Positions 20,570 to 30,977 are shown, counted from the stretch's first letter. The stretch is DNA of 64,000 nucleotides from Mesorhizobium amorphae CCNWGS0123 (GCF_001686985.1 NZ_CP015318.1:928001-992000), one strand, 5' to 3'. Notes: a model not told the origin generated them from the letters alone. Translations and numbers: made by a program.

Positions 20570-20781
20570 GATTCGCTCCTCCAATTGGTGGCCCCGAAGT
20601 GAAACAAGAGATTGGTCCGACTGCAAGAGCCTGTTGCATCTCGGCGCGCCAGTTGAGGTCCTGTCAACGCATTTTCTATTTTCCTCGTCAACGGTCCCGG
20701 ACCATGCAATGGTCTTGGCTGCACTGCAGCATCAATCCGGTTTTCGCCGGATGACGATCAGGCAGGCCGGTCAGGACCAGA

Positions 20782-21591
20782 ATGCGAATCCACATCGGCT
20801 GCGAGATGAGTTTCGACTTTCCGCAGGAAACACCGCTGATTGCGATGCTCAATGTCCACTATTCCCGGGCGTCCGATCTCGAACGGCCGGATTTCCTCAC
20901 CTCCAATCCACCGGTGCCGATCGAAAGCTACCGCGACAGCTTCGGCAATTGGTGCAACCGGTTTGTCGCCCCGCCCGGGCGTTTCACCTTCGGCACCGAT
21001 GCGGTGATCCGCGACCCCGGCACCTTCGAGATGGGCGACCTGATGGCCTGGCAGCATGAGGTGCGCGACCTGCCGTCTGACACGCTCCTGTTCCTCCTTC
21101 CCAGCCGCTATTGCGAGAGCGATGTGCTGGCGAACGAGGCGTGGCGGCTGTTCGGCCATACGCCGCTCGGCGTTCGCCGCGTGCAGGCGGTCTGCGACTT
21201 CGTTCACAACCACATCGTCTTCAACTACGGCAATGCGCGGCCGACGCGCACGGCAGCCGAGGCCTATCGCGAACAAAGCGGTGTCTGCCGCGACTTTGCT
21301 CATCTGGCGGTCGCCTTCTGTCGGGCGCTGAACATCCCGACCCGCTACTGCACCGGCTACATCAGCGACATCGGCACGCCAAAACCATGGTCGAGCATGG
21401 ACTTCGCCGCCTGGATGGAGGTCTATCTCGGTGGCCGCTGGCACGCTTTCGATCCGCGCAACAACGCGCCACGCATCGGCCGCATCCTGATCGCGTCCGG
21501 CCGCGACGCGGCCGATGTGCCGCTGACCCATATCTTTGGGCCGGGTACGCTCGCCGGCTTCAAAGTATGGACCGACGAGGTCATCGAGTAA
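20782..21591 (+). CDS. Transglutaminase-like domain protein
   Basis: A 269-residue cysteine-protease-fold protein. The N-terminal beta region (MRIHIGCEMSFDFPQETPL) is typical of transglutaminase-like proteins; the catalytic core has Cys in REQSGVCRDFAHLAVAFCRAL (about residue 172), His/Asp in WMEVYLGGRWHAFDPRNN. Members are often peptidases or link to cyanophycin/ATP-grasp clusters in rhizobia; no such partners are beside it here. No signal peptide is seen. Confidence 0.9.
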   Translation: MRIHIGCEMSFDFPQETPLIAMLNVHYSRASDLERPDFLTSNPPVPIESYRDSFGNWCNRFVAPPGRFTFGTDAVIRDPGTFEMGDLMAWQHEVRDLPSDTLLFLLPSRYCESDVLANEAWRLFGHTPLGVRRVQAVCDFVHNHIVFNYGNARPTRTAAEAYREQSGVCRDFAHLAVAFCRALNIPTRYCTGYISDIGTPKPWSSMDFAAWMEVYLGGRWHAFDPRNNAPRIGRILIASGRDAADVPLTHIFGPGTLAGFKVWTDEVIE

Positions 21592-21709
21592 GGGCTCACG
21601 GTGCCCACCTTCCCCCTGAACGACCGGACCCTTTGCGCGTTGTGAATGCCTGTGGAGCTTTGGCGGGTTGGCCGCTAGGCTCTCGCGAGCATCGGACAGG
21701 GTAAAAACC

Positions 21710-22675
21710 ATGGCGGCGCATGGCGGGTCGAGGAAGGTCATCTATGCGGCGCTCGCCGGCAATCTTGCCATCGCGCTGACCAAATTCGCCGCCGCCTTCT
21801 TCACCGGCAGCTCAGCCATGCTGTCGGAGGGCGTCCATTCGCTCGTCGACACCGGCAATGGCGGCCTGCTGCTCTATGGCATGCATCGCGCCGCCCAGCC
21901 GCCCGACCTCATGCATCCGCTCGGTCACGGCCGCGAGCTCTGTTTCTGGAGCTTCATCGTAGCCCTTCTCGTCTTCGCGCTCGGCGCCGGCGTGTCGTTC
22001 TATGAAGGCGTGGTCCACATCATGGCGCCCGAGCCGGTCGCGAATGCAATGGTCAACTATGTCGTGCTCGGCCTCTCCTTCCTGTTTGAGGGCAGTTCCT
22101 GGTACGTGGCGCTGAAGGAATTCCGCCGCGAGAAGGGCAGGCTCGGCTGGATCGAGGCGGTGCAGCTCAGCAAGGATCCGAGCGTCTACACGGTGCTATT
22201 CGAGGATAGTGCGGCGCTGCTCGGCCTGATCGTCGCCTTTGCCGGAATATTGGCGGCGGAGATATTCGCCATGCCTGAGCTCGACGGTGCAGCGTCGATC
22301 GGCATCGCGATGATCCTCGGCGCCACCGCCATCTTCCTGGCTCGCGAAAGCAAGGGCCTGCTCTTGGGCGAACCGGCCTCGCCCGAAGTGCAGAAGAAAG
22401 TGCTGGCGATTGCCCAGCAGGATCCGGCGGTGCAGCGCGCCAACGGCATATTGAGTGTCCATATCGGTCCGGAGGAAATCGTCGCCGGCTTGAGCATCGA
22501 ATTCGAGGATCATATGACCGCGCCCGAGATCGAGGCCTGCGTCGAGCGGCTGGAGGCACGGCTGAAAACGGAAATGCCGGAGATTTCGCGGCTGTTCGTC
22601 AAGCCGCAGTCGGCCGGAACCTGGGAGCGCCGCCGCAAGGCGATCGTATCGGCATCCGGAGAGGCTCTGGATTAG
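21710..22675 (+). CDS. Cation diffusion facilitator family transporter
   Basis: A 321-residue inner-membrane efflux protein. Six hydrophobic segments lie in residues 10-220; metal-site motifs are SEGVHSLVDTGN (H-x3-D, second helix) and VLFEDSAALLGL (E-D, fifth helix), differing from the classic HD/HD zinc site. A cytoplasmic C-terminal domain (about 225-310) follows. It probably exports a divalent metal such as Fe, Mn or Zn, which cannot be fixed. ATG at 21710 begins just before the first helix; upstream in-frame codons give an Arg-rich extension and are not used. Confidence 0.9.
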   Translation: MAAHGGSRKVIYAALAGNLAIALTKFAAAFFTGSSAMLSEGVHSLVDTGNGGLLLYGMHRAAQPPDLMHPLGHGRELCFWSFIVALLVFALGAGVSFYEGVVHIMAPEPVANAMVNYVVLGLSFLFEGSSWYVALKEFRREKGRLGWIEAVQLSKDPSVYTVLFEDSAALLGLIVAFAGILAAEIFAMPELDGAASIGIAMILGATAIFLARESKGLLLGEPASPEVQKKVLAIAQQDPAVQRANGILSVHIGPEEIVAGLSIEFEDHMTAPEIEACVERLEARLKTEMPEISRLFVKPQSAGTWERRRKAIVSASGEALD

Positions 22676-22737
22676 TCGGCCGTTGTCTCGCGACCGCGCC
22701 GCGCTAAGATTGCGGCTGGATTTCGGGAGAAGCGACG

Positions 22738-23142
22738 ATGAGAATTGACGGCGGGTGCCATTGCGGTGCGATCACCTATGAGGCGGAGGTCGATCCGGAA
22801 AAGACCTCGATCTGCCACTGCACGGATTGCCAGAAACTAACCGGCACGGCATTCCGGGTGACGGTTCCGGCACCGGAAAGCAGCTACAGGATCACCAGCG
22901 GCACACCGAAGGTCTATATCAAGACCGGATCCACTGGCACCAAGCGCGCTCAGGGCTTTTGCGGCGAGTGCGGATCGCACCTCTATGCGACCTCGGTCGG
23001 CGATGGCCCGAAGATCTACGGCATCAGGGTCGGCACGGCGCATCAGCGCGGGGACCTGGTCCCGAGAAAACAGGTTTGGCACCGCTCGGCATTGCACTGG
23101 TTGCCGGAATTTGAAGGCATGACGACCGTCGAGGAACAGTAG
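22738..23142 (+). CDS. GFA family (CENP-V/glutathione-dependent formaldehyde-activating-like) protein
   Basis: A 134-residue zinc protein. Zinc-binding cysteines sit in GGCHCGAITYEAEV (near residue 6), SICHCTDCQKLTG (near 29) and GFCGECGSHLY (near 78). The family name comes from one enzyme that joins glutathione and formaldehyde; most members have no proven activity. A GGGAGAAG ribosome-binding site precedes the ATG. It converges on rmuC. Confidence 0.93.
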   Translation: MRIDGGCHCGAITYEAEVDPEKTSICHCTDCQKLTGTAFRVTVPAPESSYRITSGTPKVYIKTGSTGTKRAQGFCGECGSHLYATSVGDGPKIYGIRVGTAHQRGDLVPRKQVWHRSALHWLPEFEGMTTVEEQ

Positions 23143-23159
23143 CCAACCGGCCCGGCGGC

Positions 23160-24413
23160 TCAGTCGTCGCCCTCGACCACTCGCAGCCGCAACTGGCCTG
23201 TCTTGGAGTCGGCGACGCGTGCACCGGCCTCGACCTTGCCAGCACTGGGGCGCGGCGGCTCGGCCTCGGCTTCCGCAAACTCGAGCGCCTCGATCTTCTG
23301 GCCGCGCTTGGTGACCTTCGATGTTGAGACGAGGATGTCGTCGATGTCCTTCGTCGCCTGGCCGAAATGCGTCTGCAGCCGCCGCACCCGCTCGTCGACG
23401 CGCGCAACGTCCTCCATCAGCCTGATGACCTCGCCCTGGATCAGATGCGCCTGCTCGCGCATGCGTGCATCCTTGAGGATCGCCTGGATGACCTGGATCG
23501 ACAGCATCAGCAGCGACGGCGAGACGATGATGACGCGGGCGCGGTGCGCCTTCTGCACCACCGCCTCGAAATTCTCGTGGATCTCGGCGAACACCGATTC
23601 CGAGGGCACGAACATGAAGGCGGTGTCCTGCGTCTCGCCCTGGATCAGGTATTTTTCGGCGATATCGCGGACATGGATTTCGATGTCGCGGCGGAACGCC
23701 TGTGCTGCGACTTTCTGCAGGTCGGTGCCGTCGGCGGCGCGGATGGCGTTCCAGGCTTCCAGCGGGAATTTGGCGTCGACGGCGAGCGAAGGCGCGCCGT
23801 TCGGCATCCTCACCAGGCAGTCGGGCCGGCTGCCGTTCGACAAGGTCGCCTGGAATTCGTAGGCGCCATGCGGCAGGCCGTCGGCGACGATCGCCTCCAT
23901 GCGCGACTGGCCGAAGGCGCCGCGCGTCTGCTTGTTGGAGAGGATTGCCTGTAGCTGGACCACCTGGCCGGCGAGCGACTGGATGTTGCCTTGCGCCGTA
24001 TCGATCACCGCCAGCCGCTCCTGCAGTTTGGCCAGGCTTTCATGCGTCGATTTGGTCTGATCGGTCATGGTCTGGCCAAGACGCCCGGTCATCGCATCAA
24101 GCCGCTGGCCGATCGACTGGGTGAGTTCGGCCTGCCGCGCGCCGAACACTTCGGCGATCGCGCCCATGCGGCCTTGCATCTCGGCCTGGCTTTGCAGGAT
24201 GCCGGCCATCCGCGCCTCGGCATCGCGGGCGTGGTCGGCGGCTTCCGCGGCCGCCACCGCGCGCGCCCGGGCCGACCGCCACAGCGCGACGACCAGCGCC
24301 AGGAACAAGCCAACAAACAGGATTGTGCCGAAGGCCAGGGCATGGCCGAGCGTGAACGTGCTGGCGCCGAGCCGGACGACGGGTTCGGAAAGGATGGTGC
24401 TCAGGTCGTTCAT
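23160..24413 (-). CDS. rmuC: DNA recombination protein RmuC
   Basis: A 417-residue protein: one N-terminal membrane helix (LGHALAFGTILFVGLFLALVVALW), a long coiled coil (about 55-150) and the RmuC nuclease-like core with AVDAKFPLEAW, FMFVPSESVFAEI and ILKDARMREQAHLI. RmuC limits inversion between inverted repeats and is thought to be an anchored nuclease. Start at the ATG at 24413 keeps the transmembrane helix near the N-terminus; an upstream GTG is less likely. It is divergent from def. Confidence 0.95.
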   Translation of the reverse strand: MNDLSTILSEPVVRLGASTFTLGHALAFGTILFVGLFLALVVALWRSARARAVAAAEAADHARDAEARMAGILQSQAEMQGRMGAIAEVFGARQAELTQSIGQRLDAMTGRLGQTMTDQTKSTHESLAKLQERLAVIDTAQGNIQSLAGQVVQLQAILSNKQTRGAFGQSRMEAIVADGLPHGAYEFQATLSNGSRPDCLVRMPNGAPSLAVDAKFPLEAWNAIRAADGTDLQKVAAQAFRRDIEIHVRDIAEKYLIQGETQDTAFMFVPSESVFAEIHENFEAVVQKAHRARVIIVSPSLLMLSIQVIQAILKDARMREQAHLIQGEVIRLMEDVARVDERVRRLQTHFGQATKDIDDILVSTSKVTKRGQKIEALEFAEAEAEPPRPSAGKVEAGARVADSKTGQLRLRVVEGDD

Positions 24414-24516
24414 GCCGCCAGCATAGATGATTCGGTCCGCCGGCACAGATCAAAACGTGAACGGCCGCCGATTGTCCCCGTTGACGCTTTTCGCATGACG
24501 TCTTAGGTGAGACGCC

Positions 24517-25047
24517 ATGTCGATCAAGCCGCTCATCATCCTTCCCGATCCCGTTCTGCGCCAGGTTTCCAAACCGGTCGAGCGCGTCGACGCGCCTTTG
24601 CGCAAGCTGGCCGGCGACATGCTGGACACCATGTATGACGCGCCCGGCATCGGTCTCGCGGCAATTCAGATCGGCGAGCCGCTGCGCCTGCTGGTCATCG
24701 ACCTTGCCAAGGAAGACGAGACGCCGGCGCCGCATGTCTTCATCAATCCGGAGATCCTCGAAAGTTCCGACCAGCGCTCGGTTTACGAGGAAGGCTGCCT
24801 GTCGATCCCGGACTATTATGCCGAGGTCGAGCGCCCGGCCTCGGTGCGGGTGAAGTACCTCGACCGCGACGGCAAGCTGCAGGAGATGCAGGCCGAAGGC
24901 TTGATGGCGACCTGCCTGCAGCACGAGATCGACCACCTCAACGGCGTGCTGTTCATCGACCACATTTCGAAGCTGAAGCGCGACATGGTGGTGAAGAAAT
25001 TCAAGAAGCTCGCCAGGGACAAGGCGCCGGGCAAAATGGTGGGATAG
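24517..25047 (+). CDS. def: Peptide deformylase
   Basis: A 176-residue metalloenzyme removing the formyl group from nascent proteins. All three motifs are intact: [19 protein letters not shown] and QHEIDHLNG (metal ligands Cys, His, His; catalytic Glu). The C-terminal tail is basic. It is first in a rightward operon with fmt (four bases apart), a GNAT gene and truA, the standard rhizobial order. Confidence 0.98.
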   Translation: MSIKPLIILPDPVLRQVSKPVERVDAPLRKLAGDMLDTMYDAPGIGLAAIQIGEPLRLLVIDLAKEDETPAPHVFINPEILESSDQRSVYEEGCLSIPDYYAEVERPASVRVKYLDRDGKLQEMQAEGLMATCLQHEIDHLNGVLFIDHISKLKRDMVVKKFKKLARDKAPGKMVG

Positions 25048-25051
25048 GGGC

Positions 25052-25987
25052 ATGCCCCTTCGCGTCATCTTCATGGGCACGCCGGAGTTTTCCGTGCCAA
25101 CGCTGCGGGCGATCGCCGAAGCCGGGCATGAAATAGCAGCCGTCTACACGCAGCCGCCACGCGCCGCCGGCCGGCGCGGGCTGGAACTGACGCCGTCGCC
25201 GGTGCAGCGCGAGGCGGAGCGGCTGGGCATCGAGGTGCGGACGCCGACCTCGCTGAAGGGCGAGGCGGAACAGCAGGCATTCGCCGCCCTGCGCGCTGAT
25301 GTCGCAGTGGTCGTCGCCTATGGGCTGCTGCTGCCGAAGGCGGTTCTGGAGGCAACCCGGCTCGGCTGCCTCAACGGCCATGCGTCGCTTCTGCCGCGCT
25401 GGCGCGGTGCCGCGCCTATCCAGCGCGCCATCATGGCCGGCGACACCGAGACCGGCATGATGGTGATGCGGATGGAGGAGGGTCTCGACACCGGTCCGGT
25501 GGCGATGGTTGAAAAATGCGCCATCGCACCCGATATGACGGCCGGCGAGCTGCATGACCGGCTGATGGGCATGGGCGCTTCGCTGATCGTGGCAGCATTG
25601 ACACGGCTGGGGATAAATTGTCTGACATTTACCCAACAGGCGACGGCGGGGGTGACCTACGCCAAAAAGATCGATAAATCGGAGACACGCGTAGACTGGA
25701 CGCGGCCTGCCGGCGAAGTCCACAATCACATTCGCGGCCTCTCGCCCTTTCCGGGCGCGTGGTGCGAGGTCGACATTGGCGGCCGCATGGAGCGGCTGAA
25801 ACTGCTTCGCTCGACGCTTTCGGATGGCGTCGGCGAGTCGGGAGGAATTCTCGATGACCGGCTGACGGTCGCCTGCGGGTCAGGCGCGATCAGGTTGGTC
25901 GAAGTTCAACGGGCGGGCGGAAGGCCCACCACCGCGCAGGAGTTTTTGCGCGGAGCCAAGATCGAAAAAGGAACGAAACTCTCATGA
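25052..25987 (+). CDS. fmt: Methionyl-tRNA formyltransferase
   Basis: A 311-residue enzyme formylating initiator Met-tRNA with 10-formyl-THF. The N-terminal Rossmann domain starts [16 protein letters not shown]; the catalytic signature [19 protein letters not shown] contains the essential Asn-replaced loop preceded by NGH, and the tRNA-binding C-terminal domain (about 205-300) has [10 protein letters not shown]. It is four bases after def and overlaps the next gene by four bases (ATGA). Confidence 0.98.
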   Translation: MPLRVIFMGTPEFSVPTLRAIAEAGHEIAAVYTQPPRAAGRRGLELTPSPVQREAERLGIEVRTPTSLKGEAEQQAFAALRADVAVVVAYGLLLPKAVLEATRLGCLNGHASLLPRWRGAAPIQRAIMAGDTETGMMVMRMEEGLDTGPVAMVEKCAIAPDMTAGELHDRLMGMGASLIVAALTRLGINCLTFTQQATAGVTYAKKIDKSETRVDWTRPAGEVHNHIRGLSPFPGAWCEVDIGGRMERLKLLRSTLSDGVGESGGILDDRLTVACGSGAIRLVEVQRAGGRPTTAQEFLRGAKIEKGTKLS

Positions 25988-26490
25988 GCATGATGTCGAT
26001 ACGCGCGGCGACGCCGCGGGATCGCGAGGCGATCCGCCTCGTCGAGGAACATGCATTCGGCCAGCAGGCGGAGGCCGGATTGGTCGACGCACTGGTCACC
26101 GGCGGCGATGCCGTCGTCGAGCTGGTGGCGGAAGAGGACGGTCAGGTGGTCGGCCACATCCTGTTTTCCAGGCTTTTCGTGGGCAACGGCGGCAAGAGCT
26201 TCCCGGCCGTGGCGCTGGCGCCGCTGGCCGTCGAGCCGTCCTTCCATGGCTCGGGCATTGGCGGCGCGCTGATCCGCGAGGCGCATATCCGCCTCAAGGA
26301 CGCCGGCGAGAGCCTGGCCGTGGTGCTCGGCGATCCGGCCTATTACGGCCGCTTCGGCTACACCCACGCCCGCGCCGAAAACTTCGAAAGCGAGTATCAG
26401 GGCGAAGCGCTGCAGGCGCTGGCCTGGGGCGACGCTCCTGAGGCGGGCAAGCTCGTCTACGCTTCAGCCTTTACCGCACTCGCCGCCTAA
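25984..26490 (+). CDS. GNAT family N-acetyltransferase
   Basis: A 168-residue acetyltransferase. The fold is clear: [18 protein letters not shown], the beta-strand region [20 protein letters not shown], the acetyl-CoA loop [18 protein letters not shown] (about residue 80) and [11 protein letters not shown], the segment characteristic of the YhbS subgroup. The acceptor is unknown. It is translationally coupled to fmt and precedes truA. Confidence 0.9.
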   Translation: MSMMSIRAATPRDREAIRLVEEHAFGQQAEAGLVDALVTGGDAVVELVAEEDGQVVGHILFSRLFVGNGGKSFPAVALAPLAVEPSFHGSGIGGALIREAHIRLKDAGESLAVVLGDPAYYGRFGYTHARAENFESEYQGEALQALAWGDAPEAGKLVYASAFTALAA

Positions 26491-26510
26491 GCGGCGAGTG
26501 CACTTCGCAT

Positions 26511-27278
26511 ATGCCGCGTTTTCGCCTCGACATCGAATATGACGGCAGCCAATTTGCCGGCTGGCAGCACCAGGCGGATCAGCCTTCGGTGCAGCAGGCG
26601 ATCGAACAGGCGATCGAAAGATTCTGCGGCGAAGAGGTCAGGTTGCGTGCCGCCGGCCGCACCGATGCCGGCGTGCATGCGACCGCACAGGTGGCGCATG
26701 TCGACCTCGCCAAGGCGTGGCCTGGCGACAAGGTGCGCGACGCCGTCAACGCGCATCTGCAAATGGCGGGCGCCCGCATAGCCCTTCTCAAGGCAGCGGC
26801 CGTCCCTGACGGCTTCGACGCGCGCTTCTCGGCCACCGGCCGCCACTATCTCTATCGCATCCTCAACCGGCGCGCGCCCTCGGCGCTGGAAAAGGGCAAG
26901 GTCTGGTGGGTGCCGAAGCGGCTCGACGCCGCCGCCATGCACGAGGCGGCCAAGCTGCTGCTCGGGCGGCATGATTTCACCACCTTCCGCTCGACGCAGT
27001 GCCAAGCCGACAGCCCGGTCCGCACGCTCGATCGCATTGACGTCAGCCGGGAGGGCGATTTGATCGAGGTCAGGGCCTCGGCGCGCTCCTTCCTGCACAA
27101 CCAGGTGCGCTCGATGGTCGGCTCGCTCAAGCGCGTCGGCGACGGCAGTTGGCGCGCCGCCGACCTCAAGGCAGCGCTCGACGCGCACGACCGCGCCGCC
27201 TGCGGCCAGGTGGCGCCGCCCGACGGGCTTTTCCTGATCGGCGTCGACTATCCACAGACGTTCGCAGAAGCCCGGTAG
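26511..27278 (+). CDS. truA: tRNA pseudouridine synthase A
   Basis: A 255-residue enzyme making pseudouridine at positions 38-40 of tRNA anticodon stems. The catalytic Asp lies in [15 protein letters not shown] (about residue 52); [10 protein letters not shown] at the N-terminus and [11 protein letters not shown] toward the C-terminus are family motifs. Full length. Last gene of the def operon; converges on the membrane protein gene 28 bases away. Confidence 0.98.
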   Translation: MPRFRLDIEYDGSQFAGWQHQADQPSVQQAIEQAIERFCGEEVRLRAAGRTDAGVHATAQVAHVDLAKAWPGDKVRDAVNAHLQMAGARIALLKAAAVPDGFDARFSATGRHYLYRILNRRAPSALEKGKVWWVPKRLDAAAMHEAAKLLLGRHDFTTFRSTQCQADSPVRTLDRIDVSREGDLIEVRASARSFLHNQVRSMVGSLKRVGDGSWRAADLKAALDAHDRAACGQVAPPDGLFLIGVDYPQTFAEAR

Positions 27279-27306
27279 GCTCGGCCAGCGTTTCGGTTCA
27301 GAAAGA

Positions 27307-27912
27307 TCAGCTCTCGATGCTCGTCGGTATGGTGATGCCGAGCAGCGCCTGCAGCCCGAACAACACGGCCAGCGACGCCACGAACATGCCGGCAAAGACA
27401 GCCGTGCCGACTGCCGCGCCCCGGCCGATGACGGCATTGGTCATGCGCCAGGTCAGCACCATCGACAGCGCAAACAAAACCAGCGACACCAGCCCCGAAA
27501 CTTCGTCGGTCGACGGCAGGAAAAGCCTGATCAGCGCCGACGGCAGCATCAGCCAGGCGATGATCGCCGATGCCCAGTTGCTGGCGACGACATAGTGGAC
27601 GAAGCGGCCGCCAAGGCCGAGGCGCGGCGCGACCAGCGCCAGGCCGACCAGCGGCAGCACCCAGGAACCGATGTCGACGGTCGCCAGCCGCAGAAGCATG
27701 CTGAAGCGTCCGGCGAATGCGTTCGGGTCGCCGATCTCGTTGGCGATGCCGACCCAGCCGACGATCAGCGCCGGCGCCGCCACGATAATGGCGAAGAAGG
27801 AATTCCAGAAACCGTCGGCCGAAAGGTCGAGCAGGCGCAGGCCGTCGGCCTTGCCGAGCATCAACCGCCAGGCGCCGGCCAGCGAAGCGTAGGTTTCATC
27901 GGCCGAAAGCAT
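27307..27912 (-). CDS. Rhizobial membrane protein of unknown function
   Basis: A 201-residue protein with about five hydrophobic segments (FFAIIVAAPALIVGWVGIA, WVLPLVGLALVAP, a helix near VVASNWASAIIAWLMLP, LVSLVLFALSMVLTW, and AVFAGMFVASLAVLFGL). The N-terminus is cytoplasmic-like with ADETYASLAGAWRLMLG. No family is recognised with certainty; it resembles the Yip1-type arrangement. It lies 19 bases downstream of dapE in the same direction. The start could be the ATG at 27912 or a GTG two codons earlier. Confidence 0.75.
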   Translation of the reverse strand: MLSADETYASLAGAWRLMLGKADGLRLLDLSADGFWNSFFAIIVAAPALIVGWVGIANEIGDPNAFAGRFSMLLRLATVDIGSWVLPLVGLALVAPRLGLGGRFVHYVVASNWASAIIAWLMLPSALIRLFLPSTDEVSGLVSLVLFALSMVLTWRMTNAVIGRGAAVGTAVFAGMFVASLAVLFGLQALLGITIPTSIES

Positions 27913-27931
27913 GATCACACTGAATGCATGG

Positions 27932-29131
27932 TTAGGCTGCGCCTCGCTCGAACCAGTCCTCGATGAAGCGCTGGTAGATTTGAGTCAGCGTCTCGAGGTC
28001 GGCCAAGGCGACACGCTCATCGACCATGTGCATGGTTTTGCCGACCAGACCGAATTCGACCACCGGACAATAATCCTTGATGAAGCGGGCGTCCGAGGTG
28101 CCGCCCGACGTCGACAGCGCCGGCTTCCTGCCGATGGCCGTCTTGACCGACTGGCTGAGCGTTTCGATCAGCCGGTCGTCGCGAGTGAGAAACACATGGC
28201 TCGGCCGGTCGCGCCAGACAATATCGTAGTCGACCGGCGTTTTCTTGCCCGGCCGGTATTTTGTGCGCCCGGCCGCCTGGTCGAGCCGGTTGTGGATCTC
28301 GGCCTGGATGGTTTCGGCCGTCCATGTGTCGTTGAAGCGGATGTTGAAGGTCGCCGTCGCCTTCGCCGGGATGACGTTGGTGGCCGGGTTGCCGACATCG
28401 ATGGAGGTCACTTCCAGATTGGTCGCCTGGAAATCCTTCGTTCCCTCGTCGAAGGCCGGATAGAGCAAGGCATCGACCAGGCTCATCAGCCCGCGCACCG
28501 GGTTGTCGGCGAGCTGCGGATAGGCTGCGTGGCCCTGGCGGCCGATGACGACGACGCTGCCGGACAGCGAGCCGCGCCGGCCGATCTTGATCATGTCGCC
28601 GAGCGCGTCCGGATTGGTTGGTTCGCCGACGATCGAGGCATCCCATTTCTCGCCCTTGCCGGCTGCCCATTCGAGCAGCTTTGTCGTGCCGTTGATCGCC
28701 GGGCCTTCTTCGTCGCCGGTGATCAGCAGCGAGACCGAGCCCTTCGGGCCGCCATTCTCCCCGACATGACGCGCCACCGCGGCGATGAAACAGGCGATGC
28801 CGCCCTTCATGTCGACGGCGCCTCGACCATACATCTCACCATTGGCGATTTCGGCGGCGAAGGGCGGGTGCGTCCAGGCGGCTTCGTCGCCGACCGGCAC
28901 CACATCGGTATGGCCGGCGAACATCAAATGTGGCCCGTTGCCGGAGCGCCGCGCATAGAGGTTTTCGATGTCCGGCGTGCCGTCCTCCGAAAACACCGGG
29001 CGCTCGACCGAGAAACCCAGCGGCTTCAGCATGTCTTCCAGCGCGCCGAGCGCGCCCCCTTCGGCGGGCGTCACCGAGGCACAGCGGATCAGGGCGGCAA
29101 GGTTTGCGGCGGGGTCGGTCGGCAAATTCAT
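27932..29131 (-). CDS. dapE: Succinyl-diaminopimelate desuccinylase
   Basis: A 399-residue di-zinc peptidase-family enzyme of lysine and peptidoglycan-precursor synthesis. Motifs: [13 protein letters not shown] (metal His and Asp), [27 protein letters not shown] (catalytic Glu-Glu), and the C-terminal [11 protein letters not shown] and [14 protein letters not shown] with the last metal His. Start at [11 protein letters not shown] (29131) removes a short unsupported extension. It works with dapD at 31771, which is separated by four other genes. Confidence 0.96.
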   Translation of the reverse strand: MNLPTDPAANLAALIRCASVTPAEGGALGALEDMLKPLGFSVERPVFSEDGTPDIENLYARRSGNGPHLMFAGHTDVVPVGDEAAWTHPPFAAEIANGEMYGRGAVDMKGGIACFIAAVARHVGENGGPKGSVSLLITGDEEGPAINGTTKLLEWAAGKGEKWDASIVGEPTNPDALGDMIKIGRRGSLSGSVVVIGRQGHAAYPQLADNPVRGLMSLVDALLYPAFDEGTKDFQATNLEVTSIDVGNPATNVIPAKATATFNIRFNDTWTAETIQAEIHNRLDQAAGRTKYRPGKKTPVDYDIVWRDRPSHVFLTRDDRLIETLSQSVKTAIGRKPALSTSGGTSDARFIKDYCPVVEFGLVGKTMHMVDERVALADLETLTQIYQRFIEDWFERGAA

Positions 29132-29247
29132 GGGCAAAGCGATAGTCGAAAGCGGAAGGCCTGTCACGGCCTGACATCGTGGCCGGCCATGGCGCCGACA
29201 ATATGGTTTTCATGCCGTATAGTTGCGGCCCAATAAAGGACTATCGC

Positions 29248-30288
29248 ATGGCCAACAACGGCAGTCTGGTCGCAATAGCCGGCGCGGGCAGCATCGGCTG
29301 CTATGTTGGGGGCTGTCTGGCGCTGGCCGGCCGGCGGGTCAATCTTCTGGCGCGGCCGCGCATCGGCGATGTGGTGCGCAAGGATGGTTTGCGGGTCACC
29401 GATCTCGACGGCCGCGACAGCTGCGTCAGCCCGGAGGCGCTGTCGGCGACAGCCGATCCGGCGGCCGCCCTGCGCGACGCCGAGGTGATCCTGGTGACGG
29501 TCAAGAGCGGCGCGACGCAGGAGATGGCTGCGCTGATCGCCGCCCATGCCCGCCCGGACGCGGTGGTCGTCAGCCTGCAGAACGGCGTCGACAATGCCGA
29601 CAGGCTGCGGACAGGGTTGGCCGCCCGGCAAGTGCTTGCCGGCATGGTGCCGTTCAACGTCGTCCAGTCGCCCGACGGCGAGCCACTGCGCGTGCACCGC
29701 GCCAGTGAGGGCAAGGTGATGATCGAGGACGGCGTGGCCGGCCTGGCCGAGTTGCTTGCCGTCGAGGGGTTGGCGGTTGAAACCCATGGCGACATGACGG
29801 CGGTGCTGTGGGGCAAGCTGTTGATGAACCTCAACAACGCACTGGTGGCACTGTCCAACCTGCCGCTGGCCACCGAACTTGCCGACCGCCGCTGGCGGCT
29901 GATCCTGGCTGGCCAGATCGGCGAGGCGCTGGCGGCAATGAAGGCCTGCGGCATCAAGCCCGCGCGGATTGCCGGCTTGCCCCCTGCGCTGATGCCAAAA
30001 GTGCTCCGCCTGCCGGACTGGCTGTTCAGGCGTCTGGCGCGGCGCATGCTGGCCATCGACCCCGAGGCGCGCTCCTCTATGTGGGACGATCTTCAGCGCG
30101 GCCGGCCGACGGAGATCGGCGAGCTGCAGGGCGCGGTCATGCGCCTCGCCGAAAAGGCAGGTACGCCGACGCCACTGCTGAATAGCGTCACCGCTTTGGT
30201 GCGCGCAGCGGAGGCGGCGCGGCTTGGCTCGCCGGGCCTGGTGCCGGAGCAGATTGCTGCGCCGCCGGGTGGCTCTCGATCAGCGTGA
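29248..30288 (+). CDS. 2-dehydropantoate 2-reductase family protein (PanE/ApbA-like)
   Basis: A 346-residue NADPH-dependent ketopantoate-reductase-like enzyme. Rossmann motif AGAGSIGCYVGGCLALAG near the N-terminus; VKSGATQEMAAL and SLQNGVDNADRL are the cofactor and substrate contacts; the Lys of KLLMNLNNALVALSNLP and the Ser/Glu region SSMWDDLQRGRPTEIGELQG complete the active site. Whether it makes pantoate or reduces another 2-oxo acid is not certain. The last 34 codons overlap the gene on the other strand. Confidence 0.88.
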   Translation: MANNGSLVAIAGAGSIGCYVGGCLALAGRRVNLLARPRIGDVVRKDGLRVTDLDGRDSCVSPEALSATADPAAALRDAEVILVTVKSGATQEMAALIAAHARPDAVVVSLQNGVDNADRLRTGLAARQVLAGMVPFNVVQSPDGEPLRVHRASEGKVMIEDGVAGLAELLAVEGLAVETHGDMTAVLWGKLLMNLNNALVALSNLPLATELADRRWRLILAGQIGEALAAMKACGIKPARIAGLPPALMPKVLRLPDWLFRRLARRMLAIDPEARSSMWDDLQRGRPTEIGELQGAVMRLAEKAGTPTPLLNSVTALVRAAEAARLGSPGLVPEQIAAPPGGSRSA

Positions 30289-30964
30289 TCTTCTGCCAGA
30301 TTTTTCGCGACAGGTTGGAGGCCAGGTTCTCGATGTCGTTGACGCCGTCGATGACAACGTCGTCATTGACCGACTGGGCAAACAGCGCGGCGATCTTGCC
30401 GGTGATCGACAGCATTTCCGAGCAATAGTCGAGATAGCGCGCCAGGTCGGCGGCATTGGTGATGCGGGCCGGCGAATGCGCGGTCGGCTTGAAACTGGCG
30501 GAAAGCGTCGCCGGATCCTTGGTCAGCTGGTGCATGTCGATGACATGGATCAGCGAGCGCAGGCCGTGCAGCTGGCGAAACACCTGCTTGCGCTTGATGC
30601 GCTCCTCCGACCGGATCAGAGCCACGAAGCCGACAATGGCGAGGATGACCATGTTGAGCGAGGCTTCGATGCCTTGCACCGACTGCACGGCGTCGCCGGG
30701 TTTGGAAATGCGGTCGAACGGCAGGACGGTGCCCACGAACAGGAACATCAGCGTCCCGGCGACGACGGCGGCGACGATGAGGACGCGCAGCCACCAGATC
30801 GGCGCTTCCAGCGCCTTGGCGCCCTTTGCCAGATCGCGTGACAAGGAGACCAGCTCGGCGGCGACGCCGCGCAGGCCGGCATCGGGAAAACGCTCGGCGA
30901 CGCGCTCCTCAAGTCTTTCGGCGGTCTCGATGATCAGTTTCGGGTCAAGCGTGCGGTAGCGCAT
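30188..30964 (-). CDS. Hypothetical two-helix membrane protein
   Basis: A 258-residue protein. Two hydrophobic segments, LRVLIVAAVVAGTLMFLFVG (about residue 58) and LNMVILAIVGFVALIR (about 102), are followed by a soluble helical domain (LHGLRSLIHVIDMHQLTKDP, then LDYCSEMLSITGKIAALFAQ). The tail is Ala/Pro-rich. I do not recognise a named family, though similar proteins occur in rhizobia. Its 3' end runs 101 bases into the panE-like gene on the opposite strand. It is 13 bases behind the DUF805 genes. Confidence 0.75.
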   Translation of the reverse strand: MRYRTLDPKLIIETAERLEERVAERFPDAGLRGVAAELVSLSRDLAKGAKALEAPIWWLRVLIVAAVVAGTLMFLFVGTVLPFDRISKPGDAVQSVQGIEASLNMVILAIVGFVALIRSEERIKRKQVFRQLHGLRSLIHVIDMHQLTKDPATLSASFKPTAHSPARITNAADLARYLDYCSEMLSITGKIAALFAQSVNDDVVIDGVNDIENLASNLSRKIWQKITLIESHPAAQQSAPAPGPASQAAPPPLRAPKR

Positions 30965-30977
30965 CGACCGGTTCCCG

